From: Pseudomonas fulva 12-X
GTDB lineage: Bacteria; Pseudomonadota; Gammaproteobacteria; Pseudomonadales; Pseudomonadaceae
Direction: 5' to 3'
Assembly: GCF_000213805.1 (NCBI RefSeq)
Contig: NC_015556.1
Location: forward strand, 2,232,001-2,296,000
DNA: 64,000 nucleotides
Numbering within the stretch: the stretch's first letter is position 1; each line of letters starts with the position of its first letter. The notes below the pieces were generated by a model. That model had not been told where the DNA came from and did not search any database. It saw only the letters and a program-made list of their open reading frames with translations. This document shows positions 46,713-55,333 of the stretch, piece by piece. The position numbers and the translations under genes are program-made.

Positions 46713-46797
46713 TCTCGGACTCGCTTGTGCTCCTTCGGAGCGCTTGAGTGGTACAGCGAATAGGAGTGACCCGCACCGGGCCACTCCCGGTTTTGGG
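46713..46797 (-). promoter_or_regulatory. Spacer between amidotransferase and exporter genes
   Basis: This 85-bp spacer is much longer than other gaps in the operon. It contains GAGTG...CACTC arms around 46763-46788 and CTCCTTCGGAG at 46729-46739, so it may form hairpins that attenuate or separate exporter expression from the enzymes. Confidence 0.35.
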
Positions 46798-48651
46798 CTA
46801 CAGGTCGAGACTGACGTCGTACTCGCTCAGCCAGGTGTTGAGGCCAACGGCTAGCTCCATTCCCATGCGTTCGTACATGGGCGAAACACTTCCGAGCGGT
46901 TTGGCCAGGGTTTGTTGGATACGGCCGCTGTCGAGCAGGGGCGTCACTGGTGCATTTCTGTCTGCCTGGATCTGGGCCAGGGCATCACGCAGTGCCTGCT
47001 CGTAGGCTGGATCCTGGGTCGAGGGATATGGGCTCTTCACCCGCTCGCTGATCGACTCTGGCAGCAGGTCGCGGGTCGCCGCGCGTAGGATGCTTTTCTC
47101 CCGCTTGTCGAAGGCCTTCATCGCCCAGGGGATGTTGAACGCGTACTCGACCAGGCGGTGATCGCAGAAGGGCACTCGCACCTCGAGGCCGACGGCCATG
47201 CTCATCCGGTCCTTACGGTCGAGCAGGGTCTGTACGAAGCGTGTCAGGTTGACGTAGCTCATCTGCCGCATGCGCTGGTCGACGGTGCTCTCGCCAGGCA
47301 GCACCGGTGCTTCGCTGATGGCCTGGGCATAGCTGTCACGCAAGAAACTCTGCATGTCGAGTTGGGCGAGTAGGCCTGGGTCGAACAGGGTTTTGCCGTC
47401 GAAGTACTTGCCGGTGACCGAAGTCAGCCAGGGGAAAGTGTCGGCCTGGATCGCCTCCGGGTCGTGAAACCAGCGATAGCCGCCGAACACCTCGTCCGCG
47501 CTTTCGCCAGACAGGGCCACGGTGCAGTGCTTGCGCACCTCCTGGAACAGCCGGTAGAGCGACGGCCACATATCGCCCCAGAAGGCCGGTGGCAGGTCGA
47601 GGGCGCGGACGATCTGCGCACGCAACGCCGGATCAGCCAACTCTCGGCTGTCGAGGACGATCTCCTGGTGGCTGGAGCGAATCATCTCCACTAGGTCACG
47701 CACAAAGGGCGCATCCGGCGTGCCGCGCACGGCATCACCGGTGAAGCCACTGCCATGGTCGACGAAGTCGACGGAGAAGGAGCGGATGTTCTCCTTGCCG
47801 GCGGCCAGCAGCTTCTTCGAGGCTAGCGCGGTGATGATCGAGGAGTCCAGCCCGCCGGAGAGCAAGCTGCAAAGCGGCACGTCGGCGACGATCTGGCGGT
47901 CGACGATATCTTCCAGCAGGTCACGGGTATGGCGGATTGTCTCGTCCAGCGTGTGTTCGTGCTCACGCGCCTCCAATTTCCAGTAGTGGCGGCGCCCCAA
48001 ACCCTGGCGGTTGATCCGCACAATTTCGCCAGGCATGACCTCACGCATGCCGTCAAATACGGCATGTCCCGGTGTCTTCACCATCTCCAGAATTTCGCGC
48101 AGGCCATCGGCACGCACCTTGCGCGGCACCAGCGGGTTGGCCAGCAGGGATTTGGGTTCGGACCCGAAAACTACGCCATCAGCAGTGGGGTAGTAATACA
48201 GCGGCTTTACGCCCATTCGATCGCGAATCAGCAGAAGCTCTTGGGAACGCAGGTTCCAGACAGCGAAGGCATACATGCCGTTGATCCGCTCGACGAAGGC
48301 TTCACCCCATTCGATATAAGCGCGTAACGCCACTTCGGTGTCGCTGCGGGTTTCGAAACGGTGGCCGAGTGTTTGCAACTCGGCGCGCAGCTCGCGGAAG
48401 TTGTAGACCTCCCCGCTGTAGGTGATGGCGGCAAGCTCGAGCGGCCCACCATGTTTTGCGATCATCGGTTGGCGACCGCCCTCAAGGTCGATGATCGACA
48501 GGCGGCGATGGCCCAAGCCGACGTGGCCATCAATCCACAGACCGCCTGCGTCGGGGCCTCGCAGTGCCATCGTGTCGGTCATGCGCTGCAGGGTTTCGCG
48601 TTGCGTTTCCAGGTTCTGGCTGTAGGACAGCCATCCAGCGATTCCACACAT
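46798..48651 (-). CDS. Glutamine-dependent asparagine-synthetase-like amidotransferase
   Basis: A 617-residue AsnB-type enzyme. ATG 48651 is the start because it puts the catalytic Cys at position 2 (MCGIAGW), as the N-terminal nucleophile hydrolase requires; it also has an AAGGAG ribosome site. Glutaminase residues RGPDAGG and YSGEVYNFREL follow; the synthetase half has the PP-loop SLLSGGLDSSIITAL and SGESADEVFGGY. The enzyme adenylates a carboxylate and aminates it. In this operon the likely target is not aspartate but the carboxylate of the ALA-like intermediate, giving a primary amide, as in primocarcin. A spare asparagine synthetase is the dull alternative. Confidence 0.85.
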   Translation of the reverse strand: MCGIAGWLSYSQNLETQRETLQRMTDTMALRGPDAGGLWIDGHVGLGHRRLSIIDLEGGRQPMIAKHGGPLELAAITYSGEVYNFRELRAELQTLGHRFETRSDTEVALRAYIEWGEAFVERINGMYAFAVWNLRSQELLLIRDRMGVKPLYYYPTADGVVFGSEPKSLLANPLVPRKVRADGLREILEMVKTPGHAVFDGMREVMPGEIVRINRQGLGRRHYWKLEAREHEHTLDETIRHTRDLLEDIVDRQIVADVPLCSLLSGGLDSSIITALASKKLLAAGKENIRSFSVDFVDHGSGFTGDAVRGTPDAPFVRDLVEMIRSSHQEIVLDSRELADPALRAQIVRALDLPPAFWGDMWPSLYRLFQEVRKHCTVALSGESADEVFGGYRWFHDPEAIQADTFPWLTSVTGKYFDGKTLFDPGLLAQLDMQSFLRDSYAQAISEAPVLPGESTVDQRMRQMSYVNLTRFVQTLLDRKDRMSMAVGLEVRVPFCDHRLVEYAFNIPWAMKAFDKREKSILRAATRDLLPESISERVKSPYPSTQDPAYEQALRDALAQIQADRNAPVTPLLDSGRIQQTLAKPLGSVSPMYERMGMELAVGLNTWLSEYDVSLDL

Positions 48652-48673
48652 AGTCCTTCTCCTTGTGATTGAG

Positions 48674-49744
48674 TTACCCGAGGCTTTCCAGATCGCTGTC
48701 CTCGGCCAGCAGTACGCGCGTCTCGCCATGGACGTAGCGCGCCGGAGCTGGGGTTTGGGCATGGGTTTCCAGGTTGTTGAGCAGGCGCTGCAAGGCCACA
48801 GCGGTATCGAGGCCGGCGAATGGCTGGGGTGGCGATTCTCTAAGAGCCACAGCGCGCACCACATGTCGGCACAGACGAGACAGCTTGTGCACGGTGTCCA
48901 GGCCAGGTTCGTCTGGGGCCGTGGCGAACTCGTGGAGCAGCTCCTCGCTGCCGTTGGCACCGCGCGTCCAGATGCGCAGTTGGTCGTGATCCCAGCGCGG
49001 CGTATCGAATACCAAGCGCGCATGGATCAGCCGGGCATCGCGGTCGACGAAGCTGAAATCCACGGTGCGCTGGCGCACGATGTTGACGAAGCTGGCGTAA
49101 CCGGTGACGCGCGCCTCGCCCAGGCTGGCGGTGAGCTGAACGGTGTCAAGCACCTCTGCGCCGGAGATAGAGAAATCCGAACGAACGCCCAGTACGCCAT
49201 CGAGGCGGAGTTGGCCTACACGTGGGCAGATCCAGCCGAGTAGATCCAGGGCGTGGATCACCTCGCTGGTCACGCCGCAGGTGGGGCGGTAGTCGTTGAT
49301 GCGATCCTTGCCCCAGTGGAAGCTGGCGCGTACCAACTGCCACTCATGACGCTCGACCAAGTCCCGTAGTTGCCGGGTTACGTCCGAGTAGCGCTCAACC
49401 AGATCCAGGGCAAAGCCGTTGATCTGATCAAGCGCACCGAGCAGATCGTCTAGGTCGTCGCCTGGTGTGACCAGTGGCTTCTCGCAGAGCACAAAGCCCC
49501 GGTAACCGACCAGTTGCTTGAGCACGGGCGCATGGCTGCGGTCGTTGACGCTGACCACCACGATGTCCGGCGCGAATATCTGTAGCGCCCGCTCGACGCT
49601 GTCGAAGTAGGGCAGTTCGGTCGTCTTCTGCCGGTGCCCGACATAGGCCAGCGACAGCGGCATCCCGGTGCTCGTGGCGATATGCTCGAAGGCACGACGG
49701 AAGCGGTTGCCGGCGTAGCCCAGACCGATGATCAGGATCTTCAT
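48674..49744 (-). CDS. Gfo/Idh/MocA-family NAD(P)-dependent oxidoreductase
   Basis: A 356-residue oxidoreductase with a Rossmann N-terminus (MKILIIGLGYAGNRFRRAFE), the family motif FVLCEKPLVTPG and a C-terminal alpha/beta domain. The ATG at 49744 overlaps the GNAT stop by ATGA, so translation is coupled. In the alaremycin pathway an oxidoreductase-annotated enzyme (AlmC, as I recall) is needed after acetylation to make the enamide; family members can eliminate water through a transient oxidation. I infer a comparable role. The longer frame upstream is within the GNAT gene. Confidence 0.85.
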   Translation of the reverse strand: MKILIIGLGYAGNRFRRAFEHIATSTGMPLSLAYVGHRQKTTELPYFDSVERALQIFAPDIVVVSVNDRSHAPVLKQLVGYRGFVLCEKPLVTPGDDLDDLLGALDQINGFALDLVERYSDVTRQLRDLVERHEWQLVRASFHWGKDRINDYRPTCGVTSEVIHALDLLGWICPRVGQLRLDGVLGVRSDFSISGAEVLDTVQLTASLGEARVTGYASFVNIVRQRTVDFSFVDRDARLIHARLVFDTPRWDHDQLRIWTRGANGSEELLHEFATAPDEPGLDTVHKLSRLCRHVVRAVALRESPPQPFAGLDTAVALQRLLNNLETHAQTPAPARYVHGETRVLLAEDSDLESLG

Positions 49745-50244
49745 ACCGAGGCCTCCTGACGGATCAGAAGGCGCTCGTCGCTGGCGGCGAAACCCAAGGC
49801 TTGATACAGCGCGCCGGCAGCCTCGGTGCTTTGCAGCACCACGCAGCCGACGCCGCGGTTGGAGAACCAGTGCAGCAGGTGTTGCATGAGTTGCCGTGCG
49901 ATGCCACGGCCTCGCCACTGCGGCTCCACCACCACCGATTGCACCCAGCCGGACAGGCCATTGAGGCAACCCGGTGCGGGCGCGCGCTGATCGATGATGG
50001 CAGTCGCACAGCCCAACACCTGGCCGGACTCCTTGTGCTCGGCGGCGAGGATTTGCACGCAGTCACTGTCTTTCAGACGGCTACTCAGCCAGGTGCGGTA
50101 GGACGACCGCCAGCGCGCCGCGTCCTCCGGCGTCTTGCTCGAATAGCTGGCGTCTGTGCCGTCCAGCAGATACGCGCGTAGTTCCACCAGACTGGCCAGA
50201 TCAGCCTGGGTCGCCGGACGTATTGTGAAGAAGGACTGTTCCAT
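49741..50244 (-). CDS. GNAT-family N-acetyltransferase of the biosynthetic operon
   Basis: A 167-residue GNAT enzyme. The acetyl-CoA pyrophosphate loop is VVVEPQWRGRGIARQLMQHLLHW (Q/R-x-x-G-x-G/A pattern), followed by the C-terminal ALYQALGFAASDE. The start ATG 50244 lies one base after the ALA-synthase stop. Its predicted substrate is the alpha-amino ketone made by that synthase, giving the N-acetyl form; acetylation would also stop the aminoketone from dimerising or entering heme synthesis. Confidence 0.88.
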   Translation of the reverse strand: MEQSFFTIRPATQADLASLVELRAYLLDGTDASYSSKTPEDAARWRSSYRTWLSSRLKDSDCVQILAAEHKESGQVLGCATAIIDQRAPAPGCLNGLSGWVQSVVVEPQWRGRGIARQLMQHLLHWFSNRGVGCVVLQSTEAAGALYQALGFAASDERLLIRQEASV

Positions 50245-50245
50245 C

Positions 50246-51478
50246 TCAGGCCACCTCCGCAGCAAACACCTCGGATGCCAGTGGGATGCTGAAGTGGTCG
50301 AGGGTCTCGCGCAGCGACACAGCCAGATGCTCGATCTGCGCATCGCTGTGGTTCGGCGTAGCGTTGACGCGGAAGCGCTCTGTCCCTACAGGCACAGATG
50401 GATAGTTGATCGGCTGCAGGTACACACCATGGTTATGCAGCAAGCGTTCGGCCGCTGCCTTGCAGCGCTTGGCTTCACCTACCAGCACCGGCAGCACATG
50501 GGTTTGTGAGCAAGGCATCACCGGTACGTCGTGATGCTTGAGGCGCTCGCGCAGCTTGCCCGTCTGGCGATGCAGACTATTGCGCTCTTTGTCGTTCGCC
50601 TTGAGGTGTTCAACGCTGGCCAGGCATCCGGCAGTGACTGCTGGTGGTAGCGAGGTGGTGAAGATGAAGCCGGTGGCAAAGGAGCGCACCGCATCAACGA
50701 TTACCTGAGTCGAGGCGATGTAGCCCCCGATGACGCCGATGGCCTTGGCCATGGTGCCCTGGATGATATCTACCTGACCGGCGACGCCCAGTTCTGCGGC
50801 GATACCAGCGCCGCGTGGGCCGTACATGCCCACCGCATGCACCTCGTCCAGATAGGTGAGCGCGTTATAGCGTTTAGCGAGTGCGACTATTTCAGCGATA
50901 GGCGCGATGTCGCCATCCATTGAGTAGATCGACTCGAAGACCACGATCTTCGGTTGGCCAAGCGGGTAGCTGGTAAGGATCTGCTCCAGATCTTCCATGT
51001 CGTTGTGACGGAAGATTTTGCGCTCGTTGGGCGTGGAGCGGATGCCGTTTACGATGGAAGCATGGTTCAGCTCATCGCTGATCACCACGCAATCAGGGAT
51101 GCGTCGCAGCAAACACTGAAGGGTGGCATCGTTGGAACCAAAACCAGTGGGAAAAACCAGCGCTGCCTCCTTGCCGTGCCATTCGGCAAGAGAGGCTTCC
51201 AGCTCTGCGTATACCTCGTGTGATCCACCGATATTGCGCGAGCCGCCGGAACCCGCACCGTAAGCATCCAACGCTTCGTGCATTCGCTGACGCACCGCGG
51301 GATGTTGCGACATACCGAGATAGTCATTGCTGCACCAGACCACCACCGGGTTCTCTTCGCGACCATCCAATTTGGCCAAAGGATATTGGCCGCACATGCG
51401 GCTCAGGGTGGTGAAGGTGCGGTACTGGTTGGAGGACTTCAATGTCTCCAGTTGCTCTCGAAGAAGTGCTTGATACAT
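50246..51478 (-). CDS. 5-Aminolevulinate synthase homologue (alpha-oxoamine synthase) of a biosynthetic cluster
   Basis: A 410-residue PLP enzyme, clearly an ALA synthase: NQYRTF (Arg20), [25 protein letters not shown] and the PLP-Lys in [14 protein letters not shown]. Normal enzymes condense glycine with succinyl-CoA. Here the substrate-pocket segment, GGTRNISGT in Rhodobacter ALAS, reads GGSRNIGGS: the Thr that limits the side-chain pocket is Ser80, and the residue after the PLP Lys is Ala-Ile rather than Ala-Tyr. Both could allow a larger amino acid such as serine. Pseudomonas makes ALA by the C5 path, so this enzyme is for secondary metabolism. It is the first gene of the operon. Confidence 0.92.
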   Translation of the reverse strand: MYQALLREQLETLKSSNQYRTFTTLSRMCGQYPLAKLDGREENPVVVWCSNDYLGMSQHPAVRQRMHEALDAYGAGSGGSRNIGGSHEVYAELEASLAEWHGKEAALVFPTGFGSNDATLQCLLRRIPDCVVISDELNHASIVNGIRSTPNERKIFRHNDMEDLEQILTSYPLGQPKIVVFESIYSMDGDIAPIAEIVALAKRYNALTYLDEVHAVGMYGPRGAGIAAELGVAGQVDIIQGTMAKAIGVIGGYIASTQVIVDAVRSFATGFIFTTSLPPAVTAGCLASVEHLKANDKERNSLHRQTGKLRERLKHHDVPVMPCSQTHVLPVLVGEAKRCKAAAERLLHNHGVYLQPINYPSVPVGTERFRVNATPNHSDAQIEHLAVSLRETLDHFSIPLASEVFAAEVA

Positions 51479-51633
51479 CCGTTTATCTCCTTAGCGAGTT
51501 GATGACACGTCTCTGTGTGGTTCCTCATCAAACGAGAGCCTGGTAGGGGTAATTCCATCCAGGCCGGGCTATTCTTAGCGGGATTTATGGGGGTTACAAT
51601 TTGACTGTTTATCCTATTACTGGAGGTAACCGG
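51479..51633. promoter_or_regulatory. Divergent control region of the biosynthetic operon
   Basis: About 155 bp separate the ALA-synthase start (minus) from the regulator start (plus). It is AT-richer than its surroundings and must hold the promoters for both directions and probably the regulator's operator. Ribosome sites GGAGATAAACGG (minus) and GGAGGTAACCGG (plus) are at its ends. Confidence 0.5.
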
Positions 51634-52488
51634 ATGAGCGCGCCTCGCACAGCTGAACGCACTCGAATAGAACTGGCCGAATTCCTGCGTAGTCGCCGTG
51701 AGCGTATATCGCCGGAGGAAGTGGGCCTGCCCGCCGGCAGCCGCCGGCGCACACCTGGGCTTCGCCGCGAGGAGGTCGCGGCATTGGCTGGGGTGGGTTT
51801 GTCCTGGTACACATGGCTGGAGCAAGGTCGGGACATCAGTGTCTCGGCGACCTTCCTCGACAACCTTTCGCGCGCGCTCAAGCTGGATGCCACCGAGCGC
51901 CGCCACCTGTTCTTGCTCGCTCATCAGCGTCTGCCGCCAGAGCCCGGCAAGGCCTGGTGCATAGTCCCCGCGCTGATTCACCGTCTTATGGGTGACCTGC
52001 CATCACGTCCGGCTTACGTGCTCAACCTGCGCTGGGATGTGCTGGCCTGGAACGCTGCAGCGGATCGGGTTTTCGGCTTCTCGGCGTTGCCGCCTGATCG
52101 CCGCAACATGCTATGGATGCTCTTCACGAGCCCCGCAATGCGAGAGTTATTCAATCCCTGGGACGAGCAGGCGCTGCAGATCCTTTCCAGCTTCCGCCGC
52201 GACTTTGTGCGTGCTACACAGGATCCTGATATCGCTGCGCTGGTGAGAGATCTAGAAAAAGCGTCGCCCGATTTCAAGGAGTGGTGGCGGCAGCAGGACA
52301 TCCATGGTCCATGTCAGGGGATACGGGACCTTCAGATCAAAGGGGTCGGGCATGTATTGTTCGAGCACACCACGTTGACCATCGACGAGGATCGCCATCT
52401 GCGACTGGTTTACTACGCGGCCAAAGAAGGCTTACCGCAGAGCAAAGCTTTCGAACTTTGGCTGCAACAGGAGCCTGCGCTGGTGTAG
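51634..52488 (+). CDS. XRE/MmyB-like transcriptional regulator
   Basis: A 284-residue regulator with an N-terminal helix-turn-helix (LRREEVAALAGVGLSWYTWLEQGRDISVS) and a C-terminal MmyB-like ligand-binding domain (WDVLAWNAAADRVFGF; FVRATQDPDIAALVRDLEKASPDF). MmyB-type proteins regulate antibiotic operons in actinomycetes, probably by sensing lipid-like or pathway ligands. Its divergence from the ALA-synthase gene suggests that it controls the operon. ATG 51634 has a GGAGG site; a TTG start further upstream is less likely. Confidence 0.9.
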   Translation: MSAPRTAERTRIELAEFLRSRRERISPEEVGLPAGSRRRTPGLRREEVAALAGVGLSWYTWLEQGRDISVSATFLDNLSRALKLDATERRHLFLLAHQRLPPEPGKAWCIVPALIHRLMGDLPSRPAYVLNLRWDVLAWNAAADRVFGFSALPPDRRNMLWMLFTSPAMRELFNPWDEQALQILSSFRRDFVRATQDPDIAALVRDLEKASPDFKEWWRQQDIHGPCQGIRDLQIKGVGHVLFEHTTLTIDEDRHLRLVYYAAKEGLPQSKAFELWLQQEPALV

Positions 52489-52505
52489 ACACCAGCGCCT
52501 GATGA

Positions 52506-54455
52506 TCAGCTTATTGAAGGTCCTCGTTGACGGCCCAGTTGCCATGACACGCTGTTGCCCTGAATCACCGCGGACACACTCTGCCCGAGCTTCTGCTCTA
52601 TTACTGGTTTCCACGGTACCAGGCTGAAACCGATGCCATCGTCGAGCAGTGCATAGCGGCCGCTGGCCAGTTGCACGCTGCGTCGATAGACGCCGCTGAC
52701 GCGCTTGCCCTCAACCGCCTGGCGGTATTGCATGCCCGTCTGTGCAGAGATCTCACGTGCCGTTTCCGCCAGATCCCGCCCGCGCAAGGTGGCCAGCAAG
52801 TTGCGTGCAAGCACCAAGCGTTGGCCCTGGCGTTGGGCCAGCCCCTGTTCCACCAGAAAGTCTGCGCGCTGCCGCAACGCTTCGCGCACCTCCTTGCCAA
52901 AACCGTGGTCGACCAGTTCGCGGTTGCCGCTGATCAACTGCTGATCCAGCCAGGTGGCGCCGATTGCGCGCACCTGTTGCTCGAGGGGCAGCGGCGTGCG
53001 CAGCTGGACGGCGACATCGCCCAGGCGGTGAGCATCATGCTGCTGGCCTTGCTCGGGCAGGTCGGTCGGGATCTTCCAGACGCCCTCGGCCAGACGCTCG
53101 ACGATACCGGCCCGGCGCAGGGCTTCGAGGCGGCGCACATTACGCTCGATCAGTGCCTCAGGATCATGTCCGTCGCTTGACTGCGAGCGTGCCAGGGCCA
53201 GGTGATGATCGGTGCGATAGAGGCCGTTCGAAGCCACAGAAACAATCGACCGATCCACCGCCCGTGGCTCGCTCGGACTGCGTGTTTCCACCAGGCCTCC
53301 GATGGGGTAGTTGGCCAGTTCCGCGCGGGCAGGCAGGGCCAGGTAATGCGCCTTGCCGTCGAGGCCATCGACCACCAGATAGCCGCGGTCGTTTAGCTCA
53401 TCGGCCAGGCCCTTGGCCACGATCCTACCGACCACAACAGAACCATCCTTGCACTGCTCGAAGACCGCCAGCTCTCGGTGCGCGCTGCCCAGGGCCCGCT
53501 GCATCGTGCGCACGATATCGCCACGCTCTCCCATGGCGCGCAAGGTCGACTCGGCGTCCTCCCGCAGGAGCCATTGCCCAGGCCGAACTTCATGGGCCAG
53601 TTCAAACTTCTGCAGCTGCTGCAGGCGACCGATCAGCAGTTGCCGGTGCGGGTGGTTGGCGAGCGATTTCAGGCTGACCACGCCGGTTTGGCGTTCGCGC
53701 AGCAGGGTGCGATCCAGGCTGGTGAAACGCGCCTGCTGCACCTCGCGCTGCAGGCTCTGCTGGATCTCCAGCTCGGTGCGCGGTCCCAGCCATTCGGTGG
53801 TCAGTTCCGAAGCACGGTTTCGCATGCCCTCGGCGATGTAGTCGCGGGCAATCACCAGGTCCTTGCCGGTATCGTCCTTGCCACGCAGGACGATGTGGGT
53901 GTGCGGGTTGTCGGTGTTCCAGTGGTCTACCGCCACCCAGTCGAGGCGGGTGCCGAGGTCGGCCTCCATCCGGCTCATCAGGTGGCGGGTATAGGTGCGC
54001 AGGTCGTCGAACTGCTCGGCATCCTCGGGCGATACGATAAAGCGAAACTGGTGGCGATCGTCCCGACCGCGCTCCTCAAACGCATTAACGTCGGCTTGGT
54101 CGGTCAGTGGCCCATAGGCCTGGCCCGGATCACCCTCGCGACTGACGCCGTCGCGCTCAATGTAGCGAAGGTGGCTGAGCGTCGAGCGCTTGCCAGCCCG
54201 GCGCAGGTTCACCAAGCGCGTCTTGATGGTGACGCGACGGGCGTTGGACGGCAGTTGCTGCGCGCTGAAACGAGCAGCGACATGTCCGCGGCCGAGACGG
54301 GCACCGGGCTGGTGTCCCGCCTTGCGCGGCTTACCGGTGCCGGCCTTGTTGGCCTGACGCAGCACCTGGTTGACGAAGGGTTGGCCGCGTTGCTGCGGCT
54401 TACCCGGCTGCGGGCGAAAGCGTAGTTCGTCGTCCTGACGACTTCCTTTGCTCAT
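52506..54455 (-). CDS. Relaxase (TraI/VirD2-like with DUF3363)
   Basis: The 649-residue DNA relaxase nicks the transfer origin and pilots the strand. The relaxase domain spans about residues 70-260 with RDDRHQFRFIVSPEDA and the metal-binding DHWNTDNPHTHIVLRGKDD (three-His motif); the rest matches the DUF3363 extension of Tn4371-type relaxases. A catalytic Tyr candidate is in THLSHLRYIERDG-like sequence near residue 98. It faces left; traF lies upstream with a likely oriT between. Confidence 0.92.
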   Translation of the reverse strand: MSKGSRQDDELRFRPQPGKPQQRGQPFVNQVLRQANKAGTGKPRKAGHQPGARLGRGHVAARFSAQQLPSNARRVTIKTRLVNLRRAGKRSTLSHLRYIERDGVSREGDPGQAYGPLTDQADVNAFEERGRDDRHQFRFIVSPEDAEQFDDLRTYTRHLMSRMEADLGTRLDWVAVDHWNTDNPHTHIVLRGKDDTGKDLVIARDYIAEGMRNRASELTTEWLGPRTELEIQQSLQREVQQARFTSLDRTLLRERQTGVVSLKSLANHPHRQLLIGRLQQLQKFELAHEVRPGQWLLREDAESTLRAMGERGDIVRTMQRALGSAHRELAVFEQCKDGSVVVGRIVAKGLADELNDRGYLVVDGLDGKAHYLALPARAELANYPIGGLVETRSPSEPRAVDRSIVSVASNGLYRTDHHLALARSQSSDGHDPEALIERNVRRLEALRRAGIVERLAEGVWKIPTDLPEQGQQHDAHRLGDVAVQLRTPLPLEQQVRAIGATWLDQQLISGNRELVDHGFGKEVREALRQRADFLVEQGLAQRQGQRLVLARNLLATLRGRDLAETAREISAQTGMQYRQAVEGKRVSGVYRRSVQLASGRYALLDDGIGFSLVPWKPVIEQKLGQSVSAVIQGNSVSWQLGRQRGPSIS

Positions 54456-54805
54456 GCTTAGACTCCTCCAGGTTGATCGTGGTACGGCGTATCAGGCACG
54501 CTTCCTGGCCAGCACAACTGCGGGGCGAACCCAGTTTCGGCACCTGGTTATGCCCGGCGCTGTGTCGCCGCCAACCCCCGTGCAGACTGCTTTCCGGGCC
54601 AACGAAGTGCCGCCCCCTTTTATCTTGCCCTCAGCTCTTCCCGTGCCTTTTTGCGTTTCTGTGCGGGGTAAACAGGGAGTGGGCTCTGTAAGAGCGGGCC
54701 AGTTACGCGCCCAGGTGAGGGGAGTGGAGACAGCAGCAGGTGGCCCGCGGCAATACTTGCTGACTGCAGTCGATCTGCAGCTGAGCTGACATTGCGATGG
54801 TGTGG
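54456..54805. other. Candidate oriT region between relaxase and traF
   Basis: This 350-bp non-coding stretch next to the relaxase is the natural place for oriT. It contains TATCTTGCCC at 54621-54630, one base different from the nic core TATCCTGCCC of RP4 as I recall it, and small inverted repeats around 54680-54720 (GGCTCTGTAAGAGC). No coding frame is convincing. Assignment is by analogy only. Confidence 0.4.
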
Positions 54806-55333
54806 TCATGGGCGTGCTTCCACCCAAAGTGGCTGCGCTCGACCTATCACCGAGTCGACAGGCACAGGACCAAAGTAACGACTGTCGAATGACTCCGGAT
54901 TGGTGGTGCTCAGTAGAAACAGTTCGCCTTCATCCAGCTGTCGACAGCCACTCCACTGGGGCAGAGCGCGGCCTTTGCGATCAACGTGCAAGCGAATCGC
55001 GACAGGTTCACTGTCGACAACGATCAAGCCGCTCAGCACGCATACGTGCTGGGGAGCGATGGCCGCCACGGTCTTCATCAACGGGATGCTCTCAGGCAGG
55101 TAGCCTCGTTGCGCTGCGAACGTTCTCACCTTGTGAGGCAAGTTGATCAGCACCGTGTCGCCCGGGCGCAATGAGCGAGGCGCCTCGATGTGATACCAGC
55201 CTATGGGTAGGCTGTCTGAGGCGTTGTAAACCAGCCGCGGCATTGGCGTGGAAAACGCTGCCCAGGTCAATGCGAACAAACTGCCTGCTATCAGTGCCAA
55301 TGGCCATCGGCGACGGCGCGCGGTAGCTGTCAT
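54806..55333 (-). CDS. traF: Conjugative transfer signal peptidase TraF
   Basis: A 175-residue S26-type peptidase that in RP4 processes and cyclises the TrbC pilin. One N-terminal membrane anchor (PLALIAGSLFALTWAAF) precedes NASDSLPIGWYHIEAP, which holds the catalytic Ser, and PLMKTVAAIAPQHVC, which holds the Lys. The C-terminus DSRYFGPVPVDSVIGRA is typical. Its ATG overlaps the stop of the ribbon-helix-helix gene. Confidence 0.93.
   Translation of the reverse strand: MTATARRRRWPLALIAGSLFALTWAAFSTPMPRLVYNASDSLPIGWYHIEAPRSLRPGDTVLINLPHKVRTFAAQRGYLPESIPLMKTVAAIAPQHVCVLSGLIVVDSEPVAIRLHVDRKGRALPQWSGCRQLDEGELFLLSTTNPESFDSRYFGPVPVDSVIGRAQPLWVEARP

Noticed and set aside
48652..49023. N-terminal extension of the amidotransferase
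   Set aside because: It would bury the catalytic Cys, which must be residue 2; the sequence upstream belongs to the oxidoreductase gene in another frame.
50246..51478. C5N (aminohydroxycyclopentenone) cluster as the explanation for the ALA synthase
   Set aside because: That pathway pairs ALA synthase with an acyl-CoA ligase and an amide synthase, usually with polyketide genes; none is present here.
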